Notes under the pieces: model-generated
What the model was told of the DNA's origin: nothing
What the model saw: the letters and a program-made list of their open reading frames with translations, nothing else
The model's database searches: none
Part shown: in pieces, positions 54,401 through 61,323 of the stretch
How positions within the stretch are numbered: position 1 is the stretch's first letter
Layout of the letters: every line of letters begins with the position of its first letter
Program-made: the position numbers and the translations under genes
Origin: Anaerolineae bacterium
GTDB taxonomy: Bacteria > Chloroflexota > Anaerolineae > Anaerolineales > E44-bin32
DNA: 64,000 nucleotides
Reading direction: 5' to 3'
Assembly (NCBI GenBank): GCA_011174825.1
Contig: DUEZ01000076.1
Coordinates: forward strand, 61,549 to 125,548

Positions 54401-54622
54401 TGGAAGGATATAGACATGTTGTAGTTTCGCGATGACTTTGGCTTCTTGTTCAAATCGGCCCACAAATTCCGGATCACTGGCAAAATGTCGCGGAAGGATC
54501 TTTAGAGCTACATAGCGATCCATTGCAGGCTGATAGGCCTTGTACACAGCCGCCATACCGCCCTCCCCCAACGGTTCGACGACCCGATACTGACCGAGTT
54601 GTTTTCCAGTGAGGTCTTCCAT
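51395..54622 (-). CDS. Membrane Ser/Thr kinase with FG-GAP and PD40 beta-propellers
   Basis: This 1075-residue protein has an N-terminal Hanks-type kinase (about 10-265) with GEGGMAAVYKAY, catalytic HRDVKPSN, LTDFGIAK and GTPAYMAPEQ. A short linker precedes one transmembrane helix near 331-353. The outside portion contains FG-GAP/VCBS-type repeats with Ca-binding D-x-N/D-x-D loops (GDLNLDGVPDV, DMDNDGDTDV, DVDGDGFLDV) from about 385 to 790. TolB-like PD40 repeats (SPDGLRVAF, SPDGEWILF) end the chain. The exterior propellers suggest sensing of carbohydrates or wall material, coupled to cytoplasmic phosphorylation. The adjacent GH3 enzyme is in the same operon. Confidence 0.92.
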   Translation of the reverse strand: MEDLTGKQLGQYRVVEPLGEGGMAAVYKAYQPAMDRYVALKILPRHFASDPEFVGRFEQEAKVIAKLQHVYILPVHDFGEAEGYTYIVMPYVETGTLADMLEGKPLPLPKIRKFTSQVGAALGYAHSRDIVHRDVKPSNILIDEQENCLLTDFGIAKIVEGTSQFTQTGATIGTPAYMAPEQILGEKLDGRSDIYSLGIVLFEMATGRQPYRAETPPAIFVKHLHDPLPLPRMENPDLPESIERVILKSLAKDREDRYPSASDFVQAVQAAISEKPREQVAVVEPDVLPVPTIVEEEFPEVKPPTLLPREPITPEVERVEALPQRKVPRWIYGLAALAFIVLIGVFLGPRIFPSGVEITPVPTEAPATSEPLTPVPTLEPEELGVSVKWTFNAQSVIHYLDSWGDDLASGDLNLDGVPDVAFGTKSGDVIVVNGSTGSELWSYRATTQMDAAVNVDIVDVNDDGILEVIAAGKGDNTTSQQAIITALDISGNKLWQAQGIYEEVTDLAYGDMDNDGDTDVIAALGTYPWGGGELMIMDGATGSHLWSEGLGSGTPQGLDIGDVDGDGFLDVVVENYDNMVFLLDGFSGELLWEREKSWYGRDVVIADVDDDGAQEIISGAGQVVVFDPNGNQEWIAGVEEEGMDISVGDINGDDRIEVVLSSGFSGVSAVFDGEGQTLWERDRSGVHVIGDVNGDGTDDIVFATISYYGIEVPYSIEAVDGANNTLWSYPLDSIFNEQGFAMITVDLDGDPAQEVLVANGPQLLALDVIRASREIEEAVIPTQVPRSAYDFAFVSIQDDEYKLYISSSSDMSLAREIPLPSGYEFVRWPSWCGDRLYIEVADAERIEPQRIFIVDPFMGTQEMWQPTDPGFGNLATPGCTSDGKSLAYAVYRDGRYQLEVSDLLNNRRTFTTASIADVHFGNPTWSSNTGELLFMGFYDNVYRLWRVSAELGRESNELSLRNAVDGGTIYESLYPTLSPDGLRVAFICSMDDWRLCVHDLTTWQTQWLHKITASNIEATLSAPGTPSWSPDGEWILFATEDDGDRDIYRIRPDGSGLENLTPDWPGIELMPAWRR

Positions 54623-54667
54623 CGCCTTGCTTCTCTTTCACCCGGGGGTAACTAAGGAGGTAATATA

Positions 54668-54745
54668 ATGCAAAGGAGCATACAATTGCGTAATAGAGCG
54701 CATCGCAAACCATTATCGCGCAGATTTTACGGCATTGCCTTATGA
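54668..54745 (+). other. Possible 25-codon basic small ORF
   Basis: AAGGAGG (54654-54660) sits seven bases before ATG 54668, and the frame runs 25 codons to TGA 54743-54745. The product would be strongly basic (MQRSIQLRNRAHRKPLSRRF). It lies in the divergent gap between the kinase and the nitroreductase. The ribosome site is unusually good for a chance frame, but there is no homology support. Confidence 0.25.
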
Positions 54746-54838
54746 CGACATGGTACATCAAAGAAGTTGACATTACAGCTAGTCGACGTAACTTGAGCAG
54801 CCTAAATATCGATAACTTGGAGGCATTGTACGCCATCG

Positions 54839-55708
54839 ATGAAGACTTTTAATAATCCACCTGACCTATATCATGCGATTCTTAACCGACGCTCCGTGCG
54901 TCGCTATGACCGAACCACGTTGGACACGGGGATGATCGGCCGAGTTCAACACCTGATCGAAAGTACTGAGCCATTAATCCCTGAAAATCACTTCGATGTT
55001 CGTTACCACGATGGTATGTTGATCGACAAGGATTTCATCTCCAGCATGGGCGCATACGGATACATCGTTACACCACCCCATGCTTTAGCACCATACATTA
55101 TCGGTAATCATTATCCGCTGGTTGACTTAGGTTATCGTGTCGAACAAATCGTCGTCCGGCTTGCAGGCCTCGGCATCGGAACATGCTACATTGGAACCCT
55201 GTATCGAGAGGAAGCCAATCGCGCCCGTCTAGACCTTCCGGTAGATTCTCGCTGTGGTGCATTGCTGGCATTTGGACACCCAGCCAGTTCTAACACTGGA
55301 CGCGCTTTAAACTCCTTGATGCGCTCTGTGCCAAGAGGGAACACCCGATTGCCAATGAATCTGCTCTTCTATCAGGGAACTTTCGATCATCCCACTCATC
55401 CACCCGATGATCTCTTCCCAATTCTATCCGCCGCTCGCTTCTCCCCCTCCGCGGTCAACGCACAACCTTGGAGATTCTTATGGCATGAAGGTGAATTGCA
55501 TATCTTCGTGAAACGGTACAATCAAAAATATGGCCTCGGTCCAGGCCAGGCTTACCGCTACTACGACGGTGGAATCTGCTTGGCAAATATAAAGCTTGCG
55601 CTGAACGCGCTGGAATTGAAGGGTGAATGGATCTTGCATGGTCAAGGATACGATATTCCAGACCACCCTTCCACACTTGAGCCTTTGGCTAAATTGGTAT
55701 ACCAATGA
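54839..55708 (+). CDS. Two-lobed nitroreductase-like flavoprotein (TM1586 type)
   Basis: This 289-residue protein contains two nitroreductase-like half-domains in one chain: ILNRRSVRRYD at the N-terminus and FPILSAARFSPSAVNAQPWRF at about residue 185. The latter is the FMN-binding Arg-Ser-x-Arg-like and NxQPW region of the second half. It matches the TM1586 family, in which one polypeptide forms the pseudodimer usually made of two subunits. The role is unknown. It could be an FMN-dependent reductase of nitro, quinone or similar compounds. A GGAGG occurs 15 bases before the ATG, farther than ideal. Confidence 0.82.
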   Translation: MKTFNNPPDLYHAILNRRSVRRYDRTTLDTGMIGRVQHLIESTEPLIPENHFDVRYHDGMLIDKDFISSMGAYGYIVTPPHALAPYIIGNHYPLVDLGYRVEQIVVRLAGLGIGTCYIGTLYREEANRARLDLPVDSRCGALLAFGHPASSNTGRALNSLMRSVPRGNTRLPMNLLFYQGTFDHPTHPPDDLFPILSAARFSPSAVNAQPWRFLWHEGELHIFVKRYNQKYGLGPGQAYRYYDGGICLANIKLALNALELKGEWILHGQGYDIPDHPSTLEPLAKLVYQ

Positions 55709-55847
55709 ACCAGAGGACGACACGTTCATAAATCATGTTCCTTGAACTTCGACCAGCAACAAGAACTGCGCGCGAGGTCAATCACGTTGTATACTTCGTT
55801 CGATTTAAAACGTGCACTGAAAAAATCACCCTCGAAGAGTAAGGAAG

Positions 55848-55892
55848 GGGATATGTGGGTGTGTGGGCGTAGGCCACACACCCACATATCCC
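55848..55892. repeat. Perfect 19-bp hairpin
   Basis: The 19 bases at 55848-55866 are the exact reverse complement of 55874-55892, around a seven-base loop (GCGTAGG). It lies 56 bases before the aminotransferase ATG. It has no T-run on the plus strand. It may be a regulatory leader structure, a dispersed repeat or a cruciform-forming site. Confidence 0.85.
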
Positions 55893-55947
55893 GATCATCC
55901 TCTCGCAGTTGATTTTTCTCAGTGGAGACATTAAAAGGATCCCAACT

Positions 55948-57057
55948 ATGCCCGAGAAAATGATGATTCCCGGACCAGTACCTGTCCAAGAGAGCGTATT
56001 ACGTGAAATGGGAAGTCAGGTAAGAGCGCATTACGGTGCGGAATGGGTAGCGATCTATAAAAAGACGGTAGAACTCCTAAAGCTGGTGTTCAAAACCCAG
56101 GGGGATGTCTATATCCTTGTGGGTTCCGGGTCATCAGGATTGGATGCCGCCATAGGGAGCCTGACTGCGTCTGGCGAGAAGGTTATTGTTGGGACAAATG
56201 GTTTCTTTGGTGAACGACTGCGCCATATATGCGGCGGATATGGTCTTGAAGTAATCCCAGTCCATGCAGCCCTAGGTGAACCTCTAAACCCATCAGATTT
56301 CAAGGAAGCGCTCTCTCTCCATCCTGATGCTGCGGCAGTGTCACTGGTTCATCTAGAAACTTCGACAACTGTCGTGAATCCTGTTGCCGAAATTGCTGCA
56401 GAAGCCAATGTCAACAATATTCCAACAATTATCGATGCGGTAGCTTCTCTTGGTGGCATCCCTTTGGCGATGGATGATTGGGGGATTGACATCTGCGTGA
56501 GCGCCTCACAGAAATGCCTCGGCGCACCACCTGGTTTAGCACCCATCGCAATCAGCCAACGTGCGTGGGAAATCATGGACACAAAACCACAAAGACATCA
56601 TGGTTGGTATCTTAACCTTCAAACATGGCGTCAATATGCTGATGAATGGAGTGAATGGCATCCCTACCCCGTAACCATGCCGACTAATAACGTCCTTGCA
56701 TTAAAAACTGGGCTACGAAGCTTATTAGCGGATGGCATTGAAGAGCGAATAGAACGCTATACTAAGCTAGCGTTGCGGCTAAGGGATGGGGTTCGAAAAT
56801 TAGGTCTTCAACCTTTTACGCCTGATGACCAGCTCGCTCCCGTAGTTACGGCGATATATGGTCCAGAAGGCGTACCTACGGGAGAGATTGTCCAATATTT
56901 AATAGAAGAACACGGAATCATGGTTTCCGGAGGTTTAGGAGAAGGTCTCCATGATCGAGTCTTCCGCGTAGGTCACATGGTACCGATGGCAAACGAGGAA
57001 GACATTGATGCTGTTCTGGCGGGTTTGTCACAATTTCTACAAATTCAAGGCCTATAG
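55948..57057 (+). CDS. Class V aminotransferase, second copy
   Basis: This 369-residue PLP enzyme (start ATG 55948, preceded by AAAAGGA) belongs to the same AGT/PucG/SGAT branch as the gene at 42556-43722. Motifs are MIPGPVPVQESVL, VGSGSSGLDAA, IDAVASLGGIPLAMDDWGID, the PLP Lys in SASQKCLGAPPGLAP and the terminal GLHDRVFRVGHM. The sequence is clearly paralogous but divergent, so the two may use different amino donors. Both could interconvert glyoxylate with glycine, serine or ureidoglycine. A hairpin lies in its leader. Confidence 0.88.
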   Translation: MPEKMMIPGPVPVQESVLREMGSQVRAHYGAEWVAIYKKTVELLKLVFKTQGDVYILVGSGSSGLDAAIGSLTASGEKVIVGTNGFFGERLRHICGGYGLEVIPVHAALGEPLNPSDFKEALSLHPDAAAVSLVHLETSTTVVNPVAEIAAEANVNNIPTIIDAVASLGGIPLAMDDWGIDICVSASQKCLGAPPGLAPIAISQRAWEIMDTKPQRHHGWYLNLQTWRQYADEWSEWHPYPVTMPTNNVLALKTGLRSLLADGIEERIERYTKLALRLRDGVRKLGLQPFTPDDQLAPVVTAIYGPEGVPTGEIVQYLIEEHGIMVSGGLGEGLHDRVFRVGHMVPMANEEDIDAVLAGLSQFLQIQGL

Positions 57058-57159
57058 CAAAACGCTGAACGAATGGTTTTTCTTGCCCTCAGGTACAGCT
57101 TCCCTTTGTAACTTAGTACCTAGTGCTCTATCAAGATACAAATGATTGATCCCTAAGAT

Positions 57160-57240
57160 AAAAGTCATCCTGAGCCTATCGGAGGATGATGTATTGCTGT
57201 GGTACGCACCCTTCGATATGCTCAGGGTGCTTTTCCGCTA
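57160..57240. repeat. Dispersed CATCCTGAG repeat copy
   Basis: GTCATCCTGAGCCTATCGGAGGATGATG and CCCTTCGATATGCTCAGGGTG are members of the same repeat family seen at 32970-33300, 42345-42480 and 47875-48145. It forms a short stem (CATCCT/AGGATG). The remaining gap to 57352 holds only the ribosome site GGGAGGTAACA of the next gene. Confidence 0.55.
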
Positions 57241-57352
57241 TTATGCATCGAATCTTGAATGACAGTGCATTAGATTGAAATCCCCCCTTTTAGCCAGATT
57301 TACCTAGTGATTTTAACCTCTTCGGAGAGGACAATACTCTGGGAGGTAACAA

Positions 57353-58150
57353 GTGAGAAAGCTGCTTCTGATTACGATATTGACAATCGTTCTACTCACC
57401 GGTTGCGCGACTGAAACACCCCTTACTCCTACCCACACACCAACCTCGCCCCCTCCAACCGAGACCTCTACATTGACCGCTACGTATACGTCTACTTTTA
57501 CACCGACGTTTACCTTAACCCCTAGTATGACTTCGACCTCAACTGAGACCCCAACAGCTACTATCACACCAACCGAGACAGAAACGCCGACTCCATCGGA
57601 TACTCCGACCCCAACCGAGACACCGACAGAAGAACCGGCTACCATCACCGCCGATGGGAATGTTAATTGTCGTTATGGTCCTGATCCGGTATATATGTAC
57701 GCATGGGCGCTGTCAGATGGGGATACGGCAATGCTTGACGGTCGTAACTACGCGGGGACATGGCTTTGGGTATTACCCCACGACACAGATTGGCATTGTT
57801 GGGTTTCTTCGGCATTTGTCACAGCCTCCGTCGACATCATGACCATTCCTGTGGTCTACCCACCGATCTACATAAACCCATCCGTGCCGTCGCTAACCGG
57901 TGTGAAGGCGAACAGGAGTGGTTCCAGTGTAACAATCAGTTGGAATCCCGCGCCGCCATCTGTGGGTTTGGGTTATTTGATCGAAGCGAGAATATGCAAC
58001 GGCACCTACCTCCTGGATGTGGTGTATAGCACGGCCAATACATCCTATACGCTTAGCGATAAGGGAGGCTGTTCAGGGGATTCTTATGGTCAGGTCCGTG
58101 CATTTAACAAATTGGGGTATGGTGCACCATCTATACTTGCCTGGCCGTAA
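57353..58150 (+). CDS. Lipoprotein with Thr/Pro linker, SH3b-like and FN3-like domains
   Basis: This 265-residue secreted lipoprotein has a signal peptide ending in LLTGC (lipobox Cys about residue 18). A long low-complexity Thr/Pro/Ser/Glu linker (about 20-95) follows, then an SH3b-like domain (VNCRYGPDPVYMYAWALSDGD...WLWVLP...CWVSSAFV) and a fibronectin-type-III-like domain (LTGVKANRSGSSVTISWNPAP). The start is GTG with GGGAGG upstream. Such proteins bind cell wall or ligands outside the cell and have no known catalytic activity. Its linker resembles the linkers of the neighbouring GH3 and kinase proteins. Confidence 0.85.
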   Translation: MRKLLLITILTIVLLTGCATETPLTPTHTPTSPPPTETSTLTATYTSTFTPTFTLTPSMTSTSTETPTATITPTETETPTPSDTPTPTETPTEEPATITADGNVNCRYGPDPVYMYAWALSDGDTAMLDGRNYAGTWLWVLPHDTDWHCWVSSAFVTASVDIMTIPVVYPPIYINPSVPSLTGVKANRSGSSVTISWNPAPPSVGLGYLIEARICNGTYLLDVVYSTANTSYTLSDKGGCSGDSYGQVRAFNKLGYGAPSILAWP

Positions 58151-58210
58151 GGGCTGAGGGCTCAGGCTTTTCCCATCAGCGTCATTCGTTCAGCTATTTA
58201 GCGTAAATGA

Positions 58211-58257
58211 TACGAAGAACACGTAGGGCGACCGGAAGGTCGCCCTCTCTCTTCGTA
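58211..58257 (+). terminator. Extended stem-loop, likely terminator
   Basis: AGGGCGACC (58225-58233) pairs with GGTCGCCCT (58238-58246) around GGAA. Flanking TACGAAG and CTTCGTA extend it. A CTCTCTTC tract follows the core. It ends about 60-105 bases after the lipoprotein stop and precedes the next gene's promoter region. Confidence 0.6.
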
Positions 58258-58299
58258 CATCCTTTGTCTAACGCTCAAATCATCTGCCCCTCATCGCGA

Positions 58300-58305
58300 T
58301 ATAAT
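58300..58305 (+). promoter_or_regulatory. Candidate -10 element for the kinase-GH99 gene
   Basis: TATAAT lies 60 bases before GTG 58365 and directly downstream of the terminator-like stem. No good -35 is seen at standard spacing. Confidence 0.3.
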
Positions 58306-58364
58306 GGTACTATCCACTGTAAGTTGTTATTCGTAAGGTATCGCTACTTCAGAGAGACTAGAAA

Positions 58365-61202
58365 GTGACCCTCCGTAAGATCGGCCGCTATGAAATCCTC
58401 TCCGAGCTCGGTCGAGGCGGGATGTCGACGGTTTTCCTCGCACATGACCCGAGATTCGAGCGCGACGTGGCGGTGAAATTACTTCCCCGAGCATTCCTTC
58501 ACGACCCGACTTTCATTGCGCGCTTTTCCCGTGAGGCGAAGACCATCGCGTCACTCGAGCACGCAGCGATCGTCCCCGTCTATGACTTTGGAGAGGAAGA
58601 CGGTCAACCCTACCTGGTTATGCGCCACATGATCGGGGGATCCTTGATCGATAGAATGGAGGACGGTCCACTTCCACTGAAGGAGATATCGGGCATCATC
58701 TCCCGACTTGCCTCCGCCCTCGACGAAGCACATGAGCGAGGGATTATCCATCGCGACATTAAGCCTGGGAATATATTGTTTGACCACCGGGGTAATGCTT
58801 TCCTCACCGACTTTGGTATTGTAAAACTAACGCAAGAGACTACCACCTACACCGGGGGCGGTATTATTGGCACCCCAGCGTATATGAGTCCCGAACAAGC
58901 GCGAGGTGATCGCACGCTCGATCAGCGTAGCGACATCTACGCACTCGGTGTGGTCCTCTTTGAAATGCTCGCCGGGAACCCACCTTACGATGCCGACACG
59001 CCGATAGGCGTGGCGATTAAACACATCACAGAACCCATACCGAATATCCTCGACACCAGGCCGGATCTGCAACCTAACTTCGTAACACTTTTCGAGCGTG
59101 TGCTATGCAAGGAGCGAGAGGGAAGACAAGCAACGGCAGGTGAATTAGCCGTGGAACTCAAAAGAACCATAGCGATCGATAAGCCGATACCAACGGCAGA
59201 TGAAATCGCTGCGGTGGAGGAAGATGTTGTAACACCGGAGGAAATTGACTTTGTTGAGGAAGAGGTCCTTGCCTTCGAAGAGATCCTGGTTAAAGAAAAA
59301 ATGACGGTTCCCGCAGAAGAGGTGATCGTTGAGGAAAAAGATGTCATTGAACCCAAGGAAGTTGAAGCAGAAGAGAAGGTAGAGCCCGTACCAGAAGCTC
59401 CAATCGATCTGGATCTGGAGGTCTCCGAGCCTGAAATCGAAGAAACGGTGGTCGAACCTGAGATCGCAGAACCAGAGGTCCACATTCCTGATGAAGCGAA
59501 AATTCGCGAGCCAGAGATGCCAGCGGTGGATGTCCGCCCAGAACCCATCCCTGTTGCCAAAAAGAAGCGGATTAAAGTTCCCATCTGGGGTTGGGCTGCC
59601 GGTGGCGTGATCATCATCGGGATAGTCGTTGTCGGTTTGCTCACCGCGGGGAGAGAACTGTTCACCACCCTACCCGAATCGCCACCTTCGGTAACCCCCC
59701 GCCCTACAATTCCACCCGCTACACCACGCCCACCAGAAGAACCAACACCGGAACCGATTGAAGCCTTTCCACCAGTTGAAGGCGCCAATCCCTCCTACCG
59801 GATCGGTGTATTCTATTACCCATGGTACAGCAATCCAGAGTATCATGAGCATTGGGTCCACTGGAATGAACCAGACTTTAATCCACCGCTCGACATCAGC
59901 AGCGATTATTACCCGGTCTTAGGCCCTTACAGCTCATTTGATCCACTTGCAGTAGCGCACCACTTCGCTTGGCTTCGGGCTGCGGGTGTCGGAGTAGTCA
60001 TCAGCTCGTGGTGGGGACAAGGTTCGATCGAAGATGAGGCCGTACCTCTCCTGCTTGAAATGGCAGAACGATATGGCCTCAAAGTGGCCTTTCACATCGA
60101 ACCCTACGGAGGCCGTTCAGCTGATCGTGTCGTCGATGATATCCAATACCTCTATCATCGATATGGGGAACATCCAGCCTTTTTCCGCACGCCTGTTCAA
60201 AGCCGCTGGAGCCAGGATGAACGACCGAAGGGCTTATTCTTCATCTGGGCTATTTACCATCCCGATCCTGAAGGTGAACCTGTCGAACCAGAATTCTGGC
60301 TAGACGCGATAGAGGCGATCCATGCTTCACCTGAAGGTGGTTTAGTGATCGCCAACACAACAGATGCCGGTTGGATTGATCGTGGACATTTTGACGGCAT
60401 GTATAACTACGCAACTTTGAACCCCATACCAAGAGAGAGTTTTAGTTGGGCTCGCGATGTCCCTCAGGCCGCCTGGTACGTCCCGAGTGTCCTTCCTGGT
60501 TTCTCCGCTAAGCGAATAGGTTATCCATCGGGCGATTTTTTGGATCGTCGAGGCGGCGTAACCTACGAAGAGCAATGGCAAGCTGCACTTGCTTTCGGGG
60601 TGGAACCTCAAATGATCACGATCACTTCGTTTAATGAGTGGCATGAGGGGACGCAGATCGAACCAGCGAATATGGGAATGGCCAATGACCAGGGCTACGA
60701 ATATACAGATTATGGCGATCTTGGTCCAGAGGGGTATATGAATCTCACACGAGAATTGGTCCATGGCTTTCTCGAAACCGAATGGCCACCACGCTACCGA
60801 GCCCAAGTTCGTATGGTGACCACCTCAGATTGGACCGCATTCAAAATCGTCAGTGGCGCGTCATGGATCAGCCCGAGTATTGTCATGGCGAGCAATGAAG
60901 TTGAAGTTGCTGGGATGTTCGAGGGGAATATTCTCCTCCAGCAGCCAATTGAGAGAGCTGAGGGGGGAGATGCGGTAGAGCTTGTCATTGAAATCCTCTT
61001 CACAAAGATGGATCCGAACGGCACACTAACCCTTAGGATTGAACGCGGCCATTTAGGCTGGACAGAAGTTGAATTGTTTAATTATTTGGGAGAAGAGCCG
61101 ATCTTAATCGAAACTTTCCGATGGGATGAGATCTCAGGTCCCGGAAGTAATTTTGCCACCTTCCAGATCCCTGCAGCTGAAATTGCCGCTCATCTCCCAT
61201 AG
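58365..61202 (+). CDS. Membrane Ser/Thr kinase fused to GH99-like glycosidase domain
   Basis: This 945-residue protein starts at GTG. An N-terminal Hanks kinase (about 8-265) shows GRGGMSTVFLAHD, HRDIKPGN, LTDFGIVK and GTPAYMSPEQARG. A highly acidic Glu/Val linker (about 275-395) and one transmembrane helix (about 408-428) lead to a Pro/Thr linker. The outside GH99-like domain (about 480-810) has FYYPWYSNPEYHEHWVHW, VVISSWWGQG, VAFHIEPYGG and TSFNEWHEGTQIEPA. GH99 enzymes are endo-alpha-mannosidases or mannanases, and the Glu residues in HIEPY and NEWHEG match the family. A C-terminal beta-rich domain (about 825-945) follows. Linking phosphorylation to an intact-looking glycosidase in one chain is unusual. 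Confidence 0.9.
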   Translation: MTLRKIGRYEILSELGRGGMSTVFLAHDPRFERDVAVKLLPRAFLHDPTFIARFSREAKTIASLEHAAIVPVYDFGEEDGQPYLVMRHMIGGSLIDRMEDGPLPLKEISGIISRLASALDEAHERGIIHRDIKPGNILFDHRGNAFLTDFGIVKLTQETTTYTGGGIIGTPAYMSPEQARGDRTLDQRSDIYALGVVLFEMLAGNPPYDADTPIGVAIKHITEPIPNILDTRPDLQPNFVTLFERVLCKEREGRQATAGELAVELKRTIAIDKPIPTADEIAAVEEDVVTPEEIDFVEEEVLAFEEILVKEKMTVPAEEVIVEEKDVIEPKEVEAEEKVEPVPEAPIDLDLEVSEPEIEETVVEPEIAEPEVHIPDEAKIREPEMPAVDVRPEPIPVAKKKRIKVPIWGWAAGGVIIIGIVVVGLLTAGRELFTTLPESPPSVTPRPTIPPATPRPPEEPTPEPIEAFPPVEGANPSYRIGVFYYPWYSNPEYHEHWVHWNEPDFNPPLDISSDYYPVLGPYSSFDPLAVAHHFAWLRAAGVGVVISSWWGQGSIEDEAVPLLLEMAERYGLKVAFHIEPYGGRSADRVVDDIQYLYHRYGEHPAFFRTPVQSRWSQDERPKGLFFIWAIYHPDPEGEPVEPEFWLDAIEAIHASPEGGLVIANTTDAGWIDRGHFDGMYNYATLNPIPRESFSWARDVPQAAWYVPSVLPGFSAKRIGYPSGDFLDRRGGVTYEEQWQAALAFGVEPQMITITSFNEWHEGTQIEPANMGMANDQGYEYTDYGDLGPEGYMNLTRELVHGFLETEWPPRYRAQVRMVTTSDWTAFKIVSGASWISPSIVMASNEVEVAGMFEGNILLQQPIERAEGGDAVELVIEILFTKMDPNGTLTLRIERGHLGWTEVELFNYLGEEPILIETFRWDEISGPGSNFATFQIPAAEIAAHLP

Positions 61203-61251
61203 TTCGCGGCTATTATCTCCAACGCTCATTAACTGATACCATTGATTAATA

Positions 61252-61274
61252 ACCCCTCTAGCAGAAGAGGGTTC
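61252..61274. terminator. Weak bidirectional hairpin between convergent genes
   Basis: AACCCCTCT (61252-61260) and AGAGGGTT (61267-61274) pair with one bulged C. A modest T-containing tract follows on the plus strand. It lies between the kinase-GH99 stop and the convergent PD40 lipoprotein stop. Confidence 0.4.
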
Positions 61275-61323
61275 ATTTGTATTTCAGTGACAAAACGCAT
61301 GCATAAATTCTTTATATAAACCA

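Noticed and set aside
57313..57648. Minus-strand frame with Val/Gly repeats (111 codons)
   Set aside because: It is the exact antisense of the Thr/Pro-rich linker of the lipoprotein at 57353. The repeat pattern comes from the linker codons.
58985..59788. Long Ser/Gly-rich minus-strand frame (267 codons)
   Set aside because: It is antisense to the acidic linker, membrane segment and Pro/Thr linker of the kinase-GH99 gene. It shows no homology or ribosome site, and the plus-strand gene is unambiguous.
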